In this document: positions 48,235 to 61,091 of the stretch, one piece after another | Position numbering within the stretch: position 1 is the first letter of the stretch | How the letters are laid out: every line of letters starts with the position of its first letter | Assembly: GCF_024166365.1 (NCBI RefSeq) | Contig: NC_064839.1 | Coordinates: 35,104,378 to 35,168,377, forward strand | From: Elephas maximus indicus | Taxonomy: Eukaryota > Chordata > Mammalia > Proboscidea > Elephantidae | Length of the DNA: 64,000 nt | Reading direction: 5' to 3' | Translations under genes and position numbers: made by a program | The notes under the pieces: model-generated | Database searches by the model: none | Seen by the model: the letters and a program-made list of their open reading frames with translations, nothing else | Told to the model about the DNA's origin: nothing

Positions 48235-48830
48235 AAAGGTAAATTCACATGGTACATGATTTAAAAAGTGCAAGAAAATAAACTAAACAGTAAGTTTCCC
48301 TCCCATTCTTGTCTCCTAGTCCCTCAGGGGTAGTTATTGTTACCAATTTCTTGTTTATCTTTCTGGAGATATCCTATATATTTTGCATATGGAAATATAT
48401 GTCTATATATGTACGTGGTATATATGTTCAAATTTTTATCAAATGGTAACATGCTACACTCAAGGTTCTTCATTTTGTTTTTTTACTTAACAGTGTCCCT
48501 TAGAGACCATTTCACACAGAGCTTTCTCATTGTTTTAATGGGGACATAGCATTTCATCATGTCAATGTACCATAACTTATTTAATCAGCCTTCTAGTGAT
48601 GGACATTTGAGTTGTTTCCATTCTGTTACTATTACACACCATGTTATGGCTAATATCCATAAGTCTTTGTGTATACATGCAAGTGTTGCTGTAGGAAAAA
48701 TTCCTGGAATTGGAATTACTGCTGTATATGCATTTAAAATTTTGATTGATATACAGCAGTGTGTACATGTCGCTCTTCATGTTTGCCTACAAGGTGTTAT
48801 AAGCCTTTTTGATCTTTGCTAATCAGACAG
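48235..48830 (-). repeat. L1M-type fragment
   Basis: 'gatggacatttgagttgttt', 'taatatccataagtctttgt' and 'ttcctggaattggaattact' are typical of old L1 3' sequence in reverse. Confidence 0.75.
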
Positions 48831-49087
48831 GTGAAAGATTAGGAAGGCATTTTCTTAATCAAATCTGCTTATGAGTTTAGATGTAAGACAACCTTCTGGA
48901 TTGCAGTTCAAAGATCATTGAGTTGTTATACTGATTTTCAAGGTTCTCATGAGTAGGCAAACTTAGAAACAAAGTATCACAGTGCGAAGATCTCATATTG
49001 AAAAGCGCTAAGTATAAATTACTTATTTTACAGAACGAAGTTATTACTTGCAATGATGAGTAATTTTTTTTTTTTTTAAATTAGCCA

Positions 49088-52000
49088 TGGTAGTTTCCCC
49101 CATGTGTCTGTCAGTTTGTCGTACTGTGGGGGCTTGTGTGTTGCTGTGATGCTGGAAACAATGCCACTGCTATTCAAATACCAGCAGGGTCACCCATGGA
49201 GGACAGATTTCAGCTGAGCTTCCAGACTAAGACAGACTAGGAAGAAGGACCCGGCAGTCTATTTTGAAAAGCATTAGCCAGTGAAACCTTATGAATAGCA
49301 GTGGAATATTGTCTGATGTAGTGCTGGAAGATGAGCCCCCCAGGTTGGAAGGCACTCAAAAAATCACTGGGGAGGAGCTGCCTCCTCAAAGTAGAGTCAA
49401 CCTTAATGACATGAATGGGGTAAAGCTTTTGGGACCTTCATTTGCTGATGTGGCACAACTCAAAATGAGAAGAAACGGCTGCAAATATCCATTAATAATC
49501 GGAACCTGGAATGTACAAAGTAAGAATCTAGGAAAATTGGAAATCGTCAAAAATGAAATGGAACGCATAAACATTGATATCCTAGCCATTAGTGAGCTGA
49601 AATGGACTGGTATTGGCCATTTTGAATCAGACAATCATATAGTCTATGCTGGGAATGACAACGTGAAGAGGGATGGTGTTACATTCATCGTCAAAAAGAA
49701 TGTTTCAAGATCTGTCCTGAAGTACGACACTGTCAGTGATAGGATAATATCCATACGGCTACAAGGAAGACCAGTTAATATGACTATTATTCAAATTTAC
49801 GCACCAACCACTAGGGCCAAAGATGAAGAAATAGAAGATTTTTATCAGCTGCTACAGTCTGAAATTGATCGAACATGCAATCAAGATGCATTGGTAATTA
49901 CTGGCAATTGGAATGCGAAAGTTGGAAACGAAGAATGATCAGTAGTTGGAAAATATGGCCTTGGTGATAGAAACAATGCCGGAGATCTACTGATAGAATT
50001 TTGCAAGACCAACGACTTCTTCACTGCAAATACCTTCTTTCACCAACATAAACAGCGACTGTACACACAGACCTCGCCAGATGGAACACACAGAAATCAA
50101 ATTGACTACATCTGTGGAAAGAGATGATGGAAAAGCTCAATATCATCAGTCAGAACAAGGCCAGGGGCTGACTGTGGAACAGACCATCAATTGCTCATAT
50201 GCAAGTTCAAGCTGAAACTGAAGAAAATCAGAGCAAGTCCACGAGAGCCAAAACATGACCTTGAGTATATCCCATCTGAATTTAGAGACCACCTGAAGAA
50301 TAGATTTGATGCATTGAACACTAGTGACCGCAGACCAGATGAGTTGTGGAATGACATCAATGACATCATCCATGAAGAAAGCAAGAGGTCATTTAAAAGA
50401 AAGAAAAGACCAAGACGGATGTCAGAGGAGACTCTGAAACTTGCTCTTGAACTTTGAGCAGCTAAAGCAAGAGGAAAAATTGATGAAAGAACTGAACAGA
50501 AGATTTCAAAGGGCGGCTGTAGAAGACAAAGTAAAGTATTATAATAACATGTGCAAAGAGCTGGAGATGGAAAACCAAAAGGGAAGAACAGGCTTGGCAT
50601 TTCTCAAGCTGAACTGAAGAACAAATTCAATCCTCGAGTTGAAATAGTGAAGGATTCTATGGAGAAAATATTAAATGACGCAGGAAGCATCAAAAGAAGA
50701 TGGAAGGAATACACAGAGTCATTGTACCAAAAAGAATTAGTTGATATTCAACCATTTCAAGAGGTAGTATATGATCAGGAACCAATGGTACTGAAGGAAG
50801 AAGTCCAAGCTGCTCTGAAGGCATTAGCAAAAAACAAGGCTCCAGGAACTGATGGAGTATCAATTGAGATGTTTCAATAAGCAGATGCAGAGCTGGAAGC
50901 GCTCACTCGTCTATGCCAAGAAATACGGAAGACAGCTTCCTGGCCAGCTGACTGGAAGAGATCCATATTTATGCCTACTCCCAAGAAAGGTGATCCAGCC
51001 GAATGTGGAAATTAGAGAACAATATTAATATCACACACAAGCAAAATTTTGCTGAAGATCATTCAAAAACGGCTGTAGCAGTATATCGACAGGGAACTGC
51101 CAGAAATTCAGGCCGGTTTCAGAAGAGGACGTGGAACCAGGGATATCATTGCTGATGTCAGATGGATCCTGGCTGAAAGCAGAGAATACCAGAAGGATGT
51201 TTATCTGTGTTTTATTGACTGTACAAAGGCATTTGACTGTGTGGATCATAACAAATTATGGATAACATTGCAAAGAATGGGAATTCCAGAAGACTTAATT
51301 GTGCTCATGAGGAACCTTTACATAGATCAAGAGGCAGTTGTTCGTACAGAACAAGGGGATACTGATTGGTTTAAAGTCAGGAAAGGTGTGCGTCAGGGTT
51401 GTATTCTTTCATCATACCTACTCAATCTGTATGCTGATCAAATAATCTGAGAAGCTGGATTATATGAAGAAGAACGGGGCATCAGGATTGGAGGAAGACT
51501 CATTAACAACCTGCGTTACACAGATGACACAACCTTACTTGCTGAAAGTGAAGAGGACTTGAAGCACTTACTAATGAAGATCAAAGACCACAGCCTTCAA
51601 AATCCTCAACATAAAGAAAACAAAAATCCTCACAAATGGACCAATGAGCAACATCATGAGGAACGGCGAAAAGATTGAAGTTGTCAAGGATTTCATTTTC
51701 CTTGGATCCACAATCAACAGCCATGGAAGCAGCAGTCAAGGAATCAAAAGACGCATTGCATTGGGTATATCTGCTGCAAAGGACCTCTTTAAAGTGTTGA
51801 AGAGCAAAGATATCACCTTAAAGACTAAGGTGCGCTTGACCCAAGCCATGGTATTTTCAGTTGCATCATATGCATGTGAAAGCTGGACAGTGAATAAGGA
51901 AGACCGAAGAATTGATGCCTTTGAATTGTGGTGTTGGTGAAGAATATTGAATATACCATGGACTGCCAAAAGAACGAACAGATCTGTCTTGGAAGAAGTA

Positions 52001-52281
52001 CAACCAGAATGCTCCTTAGAAGCAAGGATGGCGAGACTGCGTCTTACATACTTTGGACATGTTGTCAGGAGGGATCAGTCCCTGGAGAAGGACAGGGCCA
52101 GCGGAAAAGAGGAAGACCCTCAACGAGGTGGATTGACACAGTGGCTGCAACAATGAGCTCAAGCATAACGATGGTAAGGATGGCTCAGGACTGGGCACCG
52201 TTTCGTTCTGTTGTGCATAGAGTCACTATGAGTCGGAACCGACTCGGCAGCACCTAACAACAACAACAACAGTGGTAGTTT
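49088..52281 (+). mobile_element. near full-length RTE LINE, inactive
   Basis: About 3.2 kb, the usual length for a complete RTE. The 5' part (49291-49935) has an open frame for the AP-like endonuclease, with IIGTWNVQSKN, SELKWTGIGHF, QIYAPTTRAK and NWNAKVG. The motif normally written GDxNAK reads GNWNAK here, so a catalytic Asp appears lost. The reverse-transcriptase part follows in broken frames: FIDCTKAFDCVDHNKL, GVRQGCILS, and the YxDD motif YTDDT at 51516. The C-terminal RTE segment starts near 51862. Several in-frame stops (49936, 50457, 51448) show it is dead. It ends 'cacctaacaacaacaacaac'. 'tggtagttt' at 49088 and 52273 may be a target duplication. Confidence 0.93.
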
Positions 52282-52691
52282 AGGTACTTAACAAAATGAT
52301 AAACTCAAACCACAGGTTTCAGGCTTGGTGAGCCTCTCTTTGGCAACGTCAGAGGCCATGTATAGTTTGCAGACAGAAGATTCTCCTGCCTACAACAGGA
52401 AGAAAAAAAGAGTCACTTTTAAATCAGGAACCAGAAATGAATTTCCCATTAGTTGCTAATATTAGGATAAACCCACTGTGAAGCACTGGGGATTAATGTT
52501 TTTCTGTGAGAATAAGATAGATTCTTATCTGAGATTGCTCAGATACAACAGGCTGTTCAGACCCTAAGATATTTACATGCTTTGACCCAATCATTTCATT
52601 TGGTGGGACTATTTATAATAGCAAAAATTTGGGAAAAAACCCTGAATGTCTGGAATTGAGGAAATAATTTGTAATAAATTATGACATACAG

Positions 52692-53140
52692 CTGAATATA
52701 ATATATTTTTAATAATTTTTATTGTGCTTTAAGTGAAAGTGTACAAGTCAAGTCAGTCTCTCACACAAAAACCCATATGCAACTTGTTCCACATTCCCAA
52801 TTACTTCCCTCCCCCATGAGACAGCCCACTCCCTCCTTCCACTCTCTCTTTTCATGACCTCTTTGCCAGCTTCTGAGCCCCTCTACTCTCGCATCTCCCC
52901 TCCAGGCAGGAGATGCCAACATTGTCTCAAGTGTCCACCCGAACCAAGTAGCTCACGGCTCACCAGCATCCCTCTCCAACCCATTGTCCAGTTCAATCCA
53001 TGTCTGATGAGCTGGCTTTGGGGATGGTTTCTGTAGTGGGCCAACAGAAGGTCTGGAGGCCATGATCACTGGGGTCCTTCCAGTCTCACTCAGACCATTA
53101 AGTCTGGTCTTTTTATGAGAATTTGGGTGAATATAGTATT
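52692..53140 (-). mobile_element. L1 3' end
   Basis: Minus-strand L1 3' UTR from 'tttattgtgctttaagtgaa' to 'ctttttatgagaatttgggt'. A near-repeat 'tgaatataatat'/'tgaatatagtat' flanks it. Confidence 0.9.
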
Positions 53141-53534
53141 TTTGAGGAATCTGTAACAACGTGAGGATTCAGCAATATGCAAAACTGAGCATTAAGTACG
53201 ATCTCAATTAAAAAGAAAAAATAATACAGAAAATATATTGGAAAGAATACACCAAAGATGTTTGTACTGTTTTGGGGAAGGTTTTTAATTTTCTTCTTAA
53301 AACCTTATTTCTACATTAAGTATGTATTTTATAAATTTGATAAAATTATGTATTAAAAACATAGCCCGTTCAGCTCTCACACTCTTTGAGACTGAGTTAT
53401 TAAATTTAAAAAACAACTCTGTTTAATCAGTGTGTTTATTTTTTTGGTTTAAACAAATTAATGCTTTCTCTATCTAGTTAGTGTAATGCTTCTAATAAAG
53501 GGCTTGGATTTACTTCATGTAATTTTTCTTTTAG

Positions 53535-53723
<189 letters not shown>

Positions 53724-53814
53724 TGACCCTCAAAAGGACCGTCTTCAGTGTTTTAAGTTTAAATGACTTAAGTCTATGGTATTTCAGCGTCTTTAGTTTT
53801 AGTGCTTCCCCAAC

Positions 53815-54370
53815 AACTTTTTATTTTGAAAAATTCACAATGTAAAATTTCCGGTAATAGTACATTGAACCACCCATATATGTGCTTCACCTAGATTCAG
53901 CAACTATTAACATTTTGGCCACATTCACTTTATCTTTATTTCTACACACATACATATTTTTTCTGAATCATTTGGGAGTTGCAAATGTCATCACACTTTA
54001 CCCCTAAAAATACCACAGCATCCATCTCCAAAGAAAAAAAGCAGTCTCCCACATGACCACAATGCAATTATCACACTCAGGAAATGTAACATTGATAATA
54101 CTGTTATCTAATATACAGACTTAATTCAGATTTATCCATTTGTCCCAGTAATTTTCTTTGTAGTTTTTTTTTTTTTAAATCGAGAATCCAATCAAGAAAC
54201 AGGCATTGCATTTACTTTGTTGAGTCTTTTTTAGTCTCCTTTAATGTAGACTGATTCCCTAGTCTTTTACCACATTTTTGTAGATCTCAGGTCAGTTGTG
54301 TCATTGAATATTCCTCAATTTGTATTTGTCTAATTTTTTTCTCGTGATTAGATCCAGGTTAAACATTTTG
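53815..54370 (-). repeat. L1M 3' fragment
   Basis: 'cctagattcagcaactatta', 'gtaacattgataatactgtt' and 'catttactttgttgagtctt' are typical old L1M sequence in reverse. Confidence 0.8.
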
Positions 54371-54454
54371 GCAGAAGTACTACATAGATGTTGTTTTTTT
54401 TCCTCAGCGCATCACATCAGGGGCACATGTTATCAGTTTATCTCATTATCGTTG

Positions 54455-54755
54455 TTGTTAGCTATGATCAAGTCAGCCCCTAACTCAAGGTGACCCACCG
54501 TACAACAGAATGAAAGGCTTCGCAGTCTTGCACCGTTCCTATGATTGGTTGTGGATTAGATCGTTGTGATCCATAGGGTCTTCATTAGCTAATTTTCAGA
54601 AGTAGATCTCCAGGCCTGTCTTCCTAGTTTGTCTGAAAGCTCCACTGAAACCGTTCAGCATCATAGCAGCACAAAAGCCTCCACTGACATATGGGTGGTG
54701 GCTACACATGAGGTGCATTGACCCGGAATCAAACCTGAGTCTCTGACCTGCATGA
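54455..54755 (-). repeat. Afrotherian SINE/RTE-related repeat
   Basis: 'ttgttgttagctatgatcaa', 'gttcagcatcatagcagcac' and 'gaggtgcattgacccggaat' resemble 11819-12090. Family uncertain. Confidence 0.6.
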
Positions 54756-54770
54756 AAGGTTCCCATGTCC

Positions 54771-55014
54771 CATTATTGTTGTTGCTGTTAGGTGCTGTCA
54801 ACAACAGAACGGAACTGCCCAGTCCTGCCCTACCCTCACAGTCGTTGCTATGTTTGAGCCTATTTTTGCAGCTGCTGTGCCAGTTCGTCCCAGCAAGGGT
54901 CTTCATCTTTTTTGCTGACCCTCTACTTTAGCAAGCATGATGTCCTTCTCCATGAACTGGTCCCTCTTGATAACATGTCCAAAGTACGTGAAATGAAGCC
55001 TTGCCATGTTAAAT
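54771..55014 (-). mobile_element. RTE 3' fragment, reverse
   Basis: 'ttgttgttgctgttaggtgc' at the left is the complement of the RTE end. 'tgataacatgtccaaagtac' is the complement of the FGHVI-coding segment. Confidence 0.88.
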
Positions 55015-55506
55015 TTGATCATTTGGTTAAAGTGGTGACAGACATGTTTCTCCATTGTAAAAATATCTTTTCCCCTTTGTAATAATGAATAAGAAATCTG
55101 TGCAGTGATAGTCTGAGACTATGTGAATGTCCTGTTTCCCAGTAGTCTTTCATACTGTGGTTTAGTATCCATTGGTGATTCTTGCCTGTAAAATGGTGAC
55201 TTCCTTTTTTTTAATTCCTTCTAATTTGTTAGTTAGTATTCTAAAAAATAATTACCATATTTGTATGCAAATGTTGCATGCCTTCTATGTTTGTCAACTG
55301 CGTCCTCCCCCCTGCGAGGTATTTTTATAGGCGAGCCATGCTGATTTTTTTTACAGCAACATGTAAAAAGAATTGACATAGTAGCACTTAATGAAAATAC
55401 CTCACAGGGAGAGGGTGCGGCTGGCAAACAAACGTCAGAATTTTATGAATGTATTTTTACATTAAAAAAGAAAAAAACAAATCTTTTATTTTGAAATCTA
55501 TTTGGT

Positions 55507-56411
55507 ATTGAGAAGGGTGTACATCAGGGTTATATCCTTTTACCATATTTATTCAGTTGTATACTGAGCAAATAGTCTGAGAAGCTGTACTATATGAAGA
55601 AGAACGAGGCATCAGAATTGGAGGAAGACTCATTAACAACCTGTGATACACAGATGATACAATCTTGCTTACTTAAAGCACTTACTGATGAAGATCAAAG
55701 ACTACAACCTTCAGTGTGGATTATACCTCAACATAAAGAAAACAAAAATCCTCACACCTGAACCAATAGGCAACATCGTGATAAATGGAGAAAAGATTGA
55801 AGTTGTCAAGGATTGCATTTTACTTGGATCCACAATCAATGCCCATGGAAGCAGCAGTCAAGAAATCAAACAACATATTGCATTGGACAAATCTGCTGCA
55901 AAAGACCTCTTTAAAGTGTTGAAAAGCAAAGATGTCACTTTAAGGACTACGGTGCACCTGACCCAAGCCATGGTATTTTCAATTACCTCATATGTACGTG
56001 AAAGCTAGACCATGAATAAGGAAAACTGAACAAGAATTGATGCCTTTGAATTATGGTATTGACAAAGAATATTTACTACACCATGGACTGCTGGAAGAAT
56101 GAACAAATTTTTCTTGGAAGAAGTACAGCCAGAAAGCTCCTTGGAAGCAAGGATGGTGAGACTTTGTCTCACATACTTTGGACATGTTATCAGGAGGGAC
56201 CAGTCCCTGAAGGACATCATGCTTGGTAAGGTAGAGGGTTAGCGAAAAAGAGGAAGACCTTGATGAGATGGATTGAGACAGTGGCTGCCACAATGGCTCA
56301 AACATAGCAATGATTGTGCGGATGGTGCAGGACTGGGCAGTGTTTCATTCTGTAGTCCATAGGGTCATATGAGTTGGAACTGACTTGACGGCACCTAACA
56401 ACAACAACATT
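55507..56411 (+). mobile_element. RTE 3' fragment
   Basis: It begins in the reverse transcriptase near the region encoding the RQG motif ('gggtgtacatcagggttata') and runs to 'cacctaacaacaacaac'. It is 5'-truncated, with internal stops and a short deletion after the YxDD region. Confidence 0.92.
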
Positions 56412-56471
56412 TCAACAACTTTGATATCAAAATGCATCTCACAATCACAGTTGGCCAGGTGGCAGTCATGA

Positions 56472-57632
56472 AGAAGTTGTCTGTGCCTGAAAATGAGCAT
56501 TAAAACTTGCAGAATGAATGCTAGTGACTTGAAAGAAAATCCTGATGACAATAATTTTAAGAAATGTCGCTTCACCTGTGTTCTTGGTGGCACAGAGAAA
56601 AATATTTTATTTTATTGGTTTTTTTGTTTGTTTTTATTGTACTTTAGATGAAGTTTTGCAGAGCAAACTAGTTTCTCATTTAAACAATTAATACACATAA
56701 TGTTTTGTGACATTGGATGCAAACCCCATGACATGTCAATACTTTCCCCTTCTTGACCTTGAGTTTCCCCATTACCAGCTTTCTCATCCCCTCCTGCCTT
56801 GTCATCCTTGCCCCTGGTCTGATGTGCCCATTTAGTCTCATTTTATTTTATGAGCCTGTCTAATCTTTGGCTGAAGGGTGAGCCTCAGGATTGACTTCAT
56901 TATTGAGCTAAGCTATAAGGGTGTCCAGGGGCCATACTCTCAGCATTTCTCCAGTCTCTGTCAGACCAGTAAGTCTGGTCTTTTTTGTGTGTGTGAGAGT
57001 TAGAATTTTGTTCTACATTTTTCTTCAGCTCTGTCTGGGACCCTCTGTTGTAATCCCTGTCAAAGCAGTCGGTGGTGGTAGCTGGTACCATCTAGTTGTG
57101 CTGGACTCAGTCTAGTGGAGGCTGTGGTAGTTGTGGCCCATTAGTCCTTTGGACTAATATTTTCCTGTGTCTTTGGTTTTCTTCATTCTCCCTTGCTCCA
57201 GACAGGGTGAAACCTGTGGAGTATCTTAGATGCCTGCTTACAAGCTTTTAAGGTCCCAGATGCTATTCTGGGGTCCTAATGTAGATCGTAGAACATTTTC
57301 TTTATAAACTATGTTATGCCAATTGAGTTAAATGTTCCCCAAGACCATGGTCCCCACTGGCCTCAGCCCAATGATTTGGTCCCTTAGAGAGTTTGGGTGT
57401 GTCTGTGTTGCTTCCATGATCTTGCCTTGGACAAGTTGTGCTGGCTTCCCAGTATTGTGTGCTGTCTTACCCTTCACCAGAGAAAAATATTTTATGGAAA
57501 AACATAGATATTGCTGATGGTGTTTCAGAAGAGTTGGACACTGATTGTGAAGTTTTAAGCATTCTTTATCTCATTTATCCCAATTATTTAGATGATTTAG
57601 AATTATATATAATAAACCATATGTCTGCATAA
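56472..57632 (+). pseudogene. unrecognised open frame split by an L1 (possible retrocopy remnant)
   Basis: If the L1 and one copy of its 18-bp target duplication are ignored, codons from 56472 to 56610 continue at 57495 and run to a TAA at 57630-57632, giving 91 codons without a stop. The 5' part includes RMNASDLKENPDDNNFKKC and the 3' part EELDTDCEVLSIL and YPNYLDDLELY. I do not recognise the protein. It lies inside a TANGO6 intron with no splice or promoter signal seen. It may be a decayed retrocopy or chance. Confidence 0.3.
56593..57495 (-). mobile_element. L1 3' end with 18-bp target duplication
   Basis: The 18-mer 'cagagaaaaatattttat' is perfect at 56593-56610 and 57478-57495. Between them lies a minus-strand L1 3' UTR ('ttgtactttagatgaagttt', 'accagtaagtctggtctttt', 'ccagatgctattctggggtc') related to 17503-18440. 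Confidence 0.94.
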
Positions 57633-57876
57633 GTCTAAAGAGAGCTCTCAGTACTTTTTAAACTCTTTTAGAAAACTTTTTAAAGAAAAAATTTTCAAAT
57701 ACATTCAAACAAAGTATAGTATAATGAACTCCTTTGTACTTGTTACTTAGACATAGCCATCAACTCTTGGCCATTTTCATTTCATCTACTCCCCATTTTC
57801 TCACTCAATAAATTTAAAATAAAAATTCTAAGTGATGATACAACACAGGTTAATTGGCAGTGGTTTTTTATCTTTT

Positions 57877-58019
57877 TAAAAAACCATTGCTATTGAGTTG
57901 ATTCCAACTTACAGTGACCCTATAGGACGGAGTAGGTTTCCAAGGAGCAGCTGGTAGATTTGAACTACTGACCTTTTGATTAGCAACCAACCTCTTAACC
58001 ACTGCACCACCAGGGCTCC
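57877..58019 (-). mobile_element. AfroSINE, internally deleted
   Basis: The reverse copy has 'ttgctattgagttgattcca' and a head ending 'gcaccaccagggctcc', with part of the middle missing. Confidence 0.92.
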
Positions 58020-58175
58020 TTTTTCTTTCTTAGTGATATGTAAAATAAGGATGCATGTTTGTAATCAGTGGCATCATAGATTCTCTGAAATGTTGTATTT
58101 GAATGGTGCTTTATTGGGCAGTGGTAACCATGTTGATTTTCTAAGCTGTTACTTAACAAACCACTTTTCTAGTAA

Positions 58176-58352
<177 letters not shown>

Positions 58353-59029
58353 TGATGCTTTTAGCTAATATTTCTACTTAGTCTTTTAAAATTATTTTGT
58401 CTTTTAATTGGTATTTGAGGAATTAGAATGACTAATCTTAAATTTTAAGCTATCAAAATTGTTTCACCTTGTAAACTAGAAGCTATAAGCTGACTCTTTT
58501 TAAATGAAAAAATGGGTACATTTTGAAACCTTTTTTATCTCATCATTTACCCAAAACGGTCTATATTTTCTAACAGGCACGTGCCACTGATGAAAGCATG
58601 TCTCTTGAAGGAATCTACAGAGGCATTTTTCAGTACTGTAGACTCCCTAAAAGTGTATGATAATACTGAATCTACTTTATAAGTTTTGATAGTAATCACC
58701 ATCAAAAGGAAGTTAGTCTGAATAAATGAATACAGCAACTGACTACTTAAATGTATGCTGAAAATGAAAAAAAAAAAAAGAATATAAATTGCATTTATGT
58801 TCTCTGTGATTACAATCTTATATATGAAGTATGTATTTTTAGACAAAAATGAAATCCATTGTATTAGGGCCAAATGGAGTTGGTAAGTTTTGTTCTACCA
58901 AATTTATTTTACTAACTTTATAGTAATACTTTATTGTTAAAAATATTTACACTGGTAAGCAGCTTTCAAAATTCCATGTAAAAAATATTTCCACTTTGGA
59001 AAACAGTTTGGCAGTTCCTCAAAAATTTG

Positions 59030-59107
59030 TACAGAGTTATCATAAAAAAAACAAATCTATTGCCATCAAGTTGATTCCAACTCATCGTGACCCTACAGAG
59101 TTACCAT
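59030..59107 (-). mobile_element. AfroSINE 3' fragment with 14-bp target duplication
   Basis: 'tacagagttatcat' (59030) and 'tacagagttaccat' (59094) flank 50 bp holding only the A-rich and 'catcaagttgattccaactc' end of a reverse SINE. Confidence 0.88.
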
Positions 59108-59114
59108 ATGACCC

Positions 59115-59626
59115 TGTGTCTTAGTCATCTAGTGCAGCTATAACAGAAATACCACAAATGGATGGCTTTAACAAAGATAAATTTATTCTCTCACAGTCTA
59201 GTAGGTTAGAAGTCCAAATTCAGGGCATCAGCTCCAGGGGAAGGCTTTCTCTGTCAACTCTGGAGGAAGGTCCATGTCATCAATCTTCCCTTGGCATAGG
59301 AGCTTCTCTGTGCAGGAACCTGAGGTCCAAAGGACATGCTCTGCTCCCAGCACTGCTTTCTTGGTGGTATGAGGTTCCCCACGTCTCTGCTTTCTTCTCT
59401 CTTTTGTATTTCAAAAGAGATTGATTGGCTTAAGACACTATCTAATCTTGTAGATCTCATCAGTATAACTGCCGCTAATCCATCTTATTACATCATAGTG
59501 ATAAGATTTACAACACATAGGGAAATCACATCAGATGATAAAATGGTAGACAGTCATACAATATTGGGAATCATGACCTAGCCAAATCGACAGATACTTT
59601 TTGGGGTCACAATTCAATCCATGATA
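59115..59626. mobile_element. unclassified 512-bp Afrotherian-type repeat
   Basis: Its ends are set by the interrupted L1: it starts 'tgtgtcttagtcatctagtg' and ends 'cacaattcaatccatgata', with CCC on both sides as a possible 3-bp duplication. No inverted termini and no ORF of note. I associate such sequence with elephant DNA but cannot name its class. Confidence 0.65.
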
Positions 59627-60648
59627 CCCAGCAATTCTTCTCCAAGAGAAATGGAAACATATATCGCACAAAAGCTCATGTATAAATGTTCATAGCAGCA
59701 TTATTCATAATAGCCAAAATGTGAAAACAGCCCGAATGTTCATCAGCTGATGAATGTATAAACAAATGTGGTATACCCATACAATGGAATATTGTTCAGC
59801 TATAAGAAAGAATGAAGTATGGATACATGTTACAACATGGATAAGCCTTGAAAACATTATGCCAAGTTAAGAAACTGGAAACAAAAGGCCATTTTACATT
59901 CTTCCCAGCTGTGTATGCTGGTATAGAGTAAACCTTTCAGATAAGAAGACAGATGCTTTTGTTTTGTTTTAAGCTCACTGCATGATACTGATAAATACAT
60001 AGATATAAAATGCCTACTAAAAAATTCAAAACTCATTTTCCACAACAGTCACTTCTATTACTGAAGTGAGATGTTTGCTACCCTTTTATTTAATTTCACT
60101 GTTACAAAAAAAGGAGTATATCCTTTACAGGACTGACCTGGCACACACATATAGAATTTAATTACTCATAGATAAAATATGACTTGGTGACCAAGTGAAA
60201 AATGTATAAGGCTATTTTTATTTTTTATTCCTTATTTAGAGATTCTTGAAAAGATAGGTCTTGTATCTTGTTTTAAATATTCATAGGCAAGGGCTTCTCA
60301 GATTATCTAAAGACAAGAAATGATATAGAATAGTCTAGAAAGCTAGTTTTCTGAATTAAAGTACAAGGCCCCACTAACTTTCAGGAGGATCATCTTCAGT
60401 CATGTCCCATAATGAATATTGTGATGAAAAACTATTAAATGGTTGGGCCAGGAAGACATGAAAATGCTCTCAGGGTTAGGACTAGTTGTGACTAAACTTT
60501 GGTACAAATCTCTCATGGTATCCTTTGGCATTCAATAAACTACTCTCGAAGGGAGAAGAACGCAAAGCAGAGAGCTTCATTCTGGCAAGTGAATTAGCTT
60601 CTAACAGACGGAAAGAGAATAATCTCCTATTACTGCTCAAAGAAGACA

Positions 60649-60665
60649 AAAAAAAAAAAAAAAAA
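60649..60665 (+). repeat. poly-A run
   Basis: Seventeen A residues. No clear retrotransposon body is recognised upstream. Confidence 0.9.
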
Positions 60666-61091
60666 TCAGTGCCGTGAACAGCTTAGTGAATTTAAAATCT
60701 CTTGGAGAGGCAAATAAATCATTAGTTTGCTGTAGACACTTGATTATGCACCAAGGATTGGACTGTTGTGAGACCAGGAAGGGGTGGAGAAGGGTAATTA
60801 TTCTCTCTACAAGGTTTTGGCAGCTCAGCTGCAGTTGGAAAACAGAGGAAATGTGTATGTTGGAGAAAAATGGTAAACATTGTATAAAATTTAGCAACAA
60901 AGAATGTGTTGTCTTTATTAACCTTCTGCTAATACTAAATTATAGAGTACAGAGCAAAGTCAGGAAGTAAGGAAAACATCTGGGATGGATGAATTGATCT
61001 AGCAGCTAACTGGGTAACAAGCGGGTATAGCAGGTATTTAATTTTAGAGAGGCGTATGGGAACATTTCCAGCTCTTTTTTTTTTTTTTTTC

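Larger units (their letters stand above)
58985..59880 (+). repeat. L1M 3' region with two nested insertions
   Basis: L1 text ('ggaaaacagtttggcagttc', then 'ttaccatatgaccc', then 'agcaattcttctccaagaga', 'agcagcattattcataatag') is interrupted at 59044 by a SINE fragment and at 59115 by a 512-bp repeat. Confidence 0.88.

Noticed and set aside
49291..49938. 215-codon open frame as a host gene
   Set aside because: It is the endonuclease region of an RTE retrotransposon and is followed by broken reverse-transcriptase frames.
60674..60970. 98-codon open frame after a poly-A run
   Set aside because: No homology recognised, no splice signals and no conserved motif. A poly-A before the frame on the same strand does not support a retrocopy reading this way.
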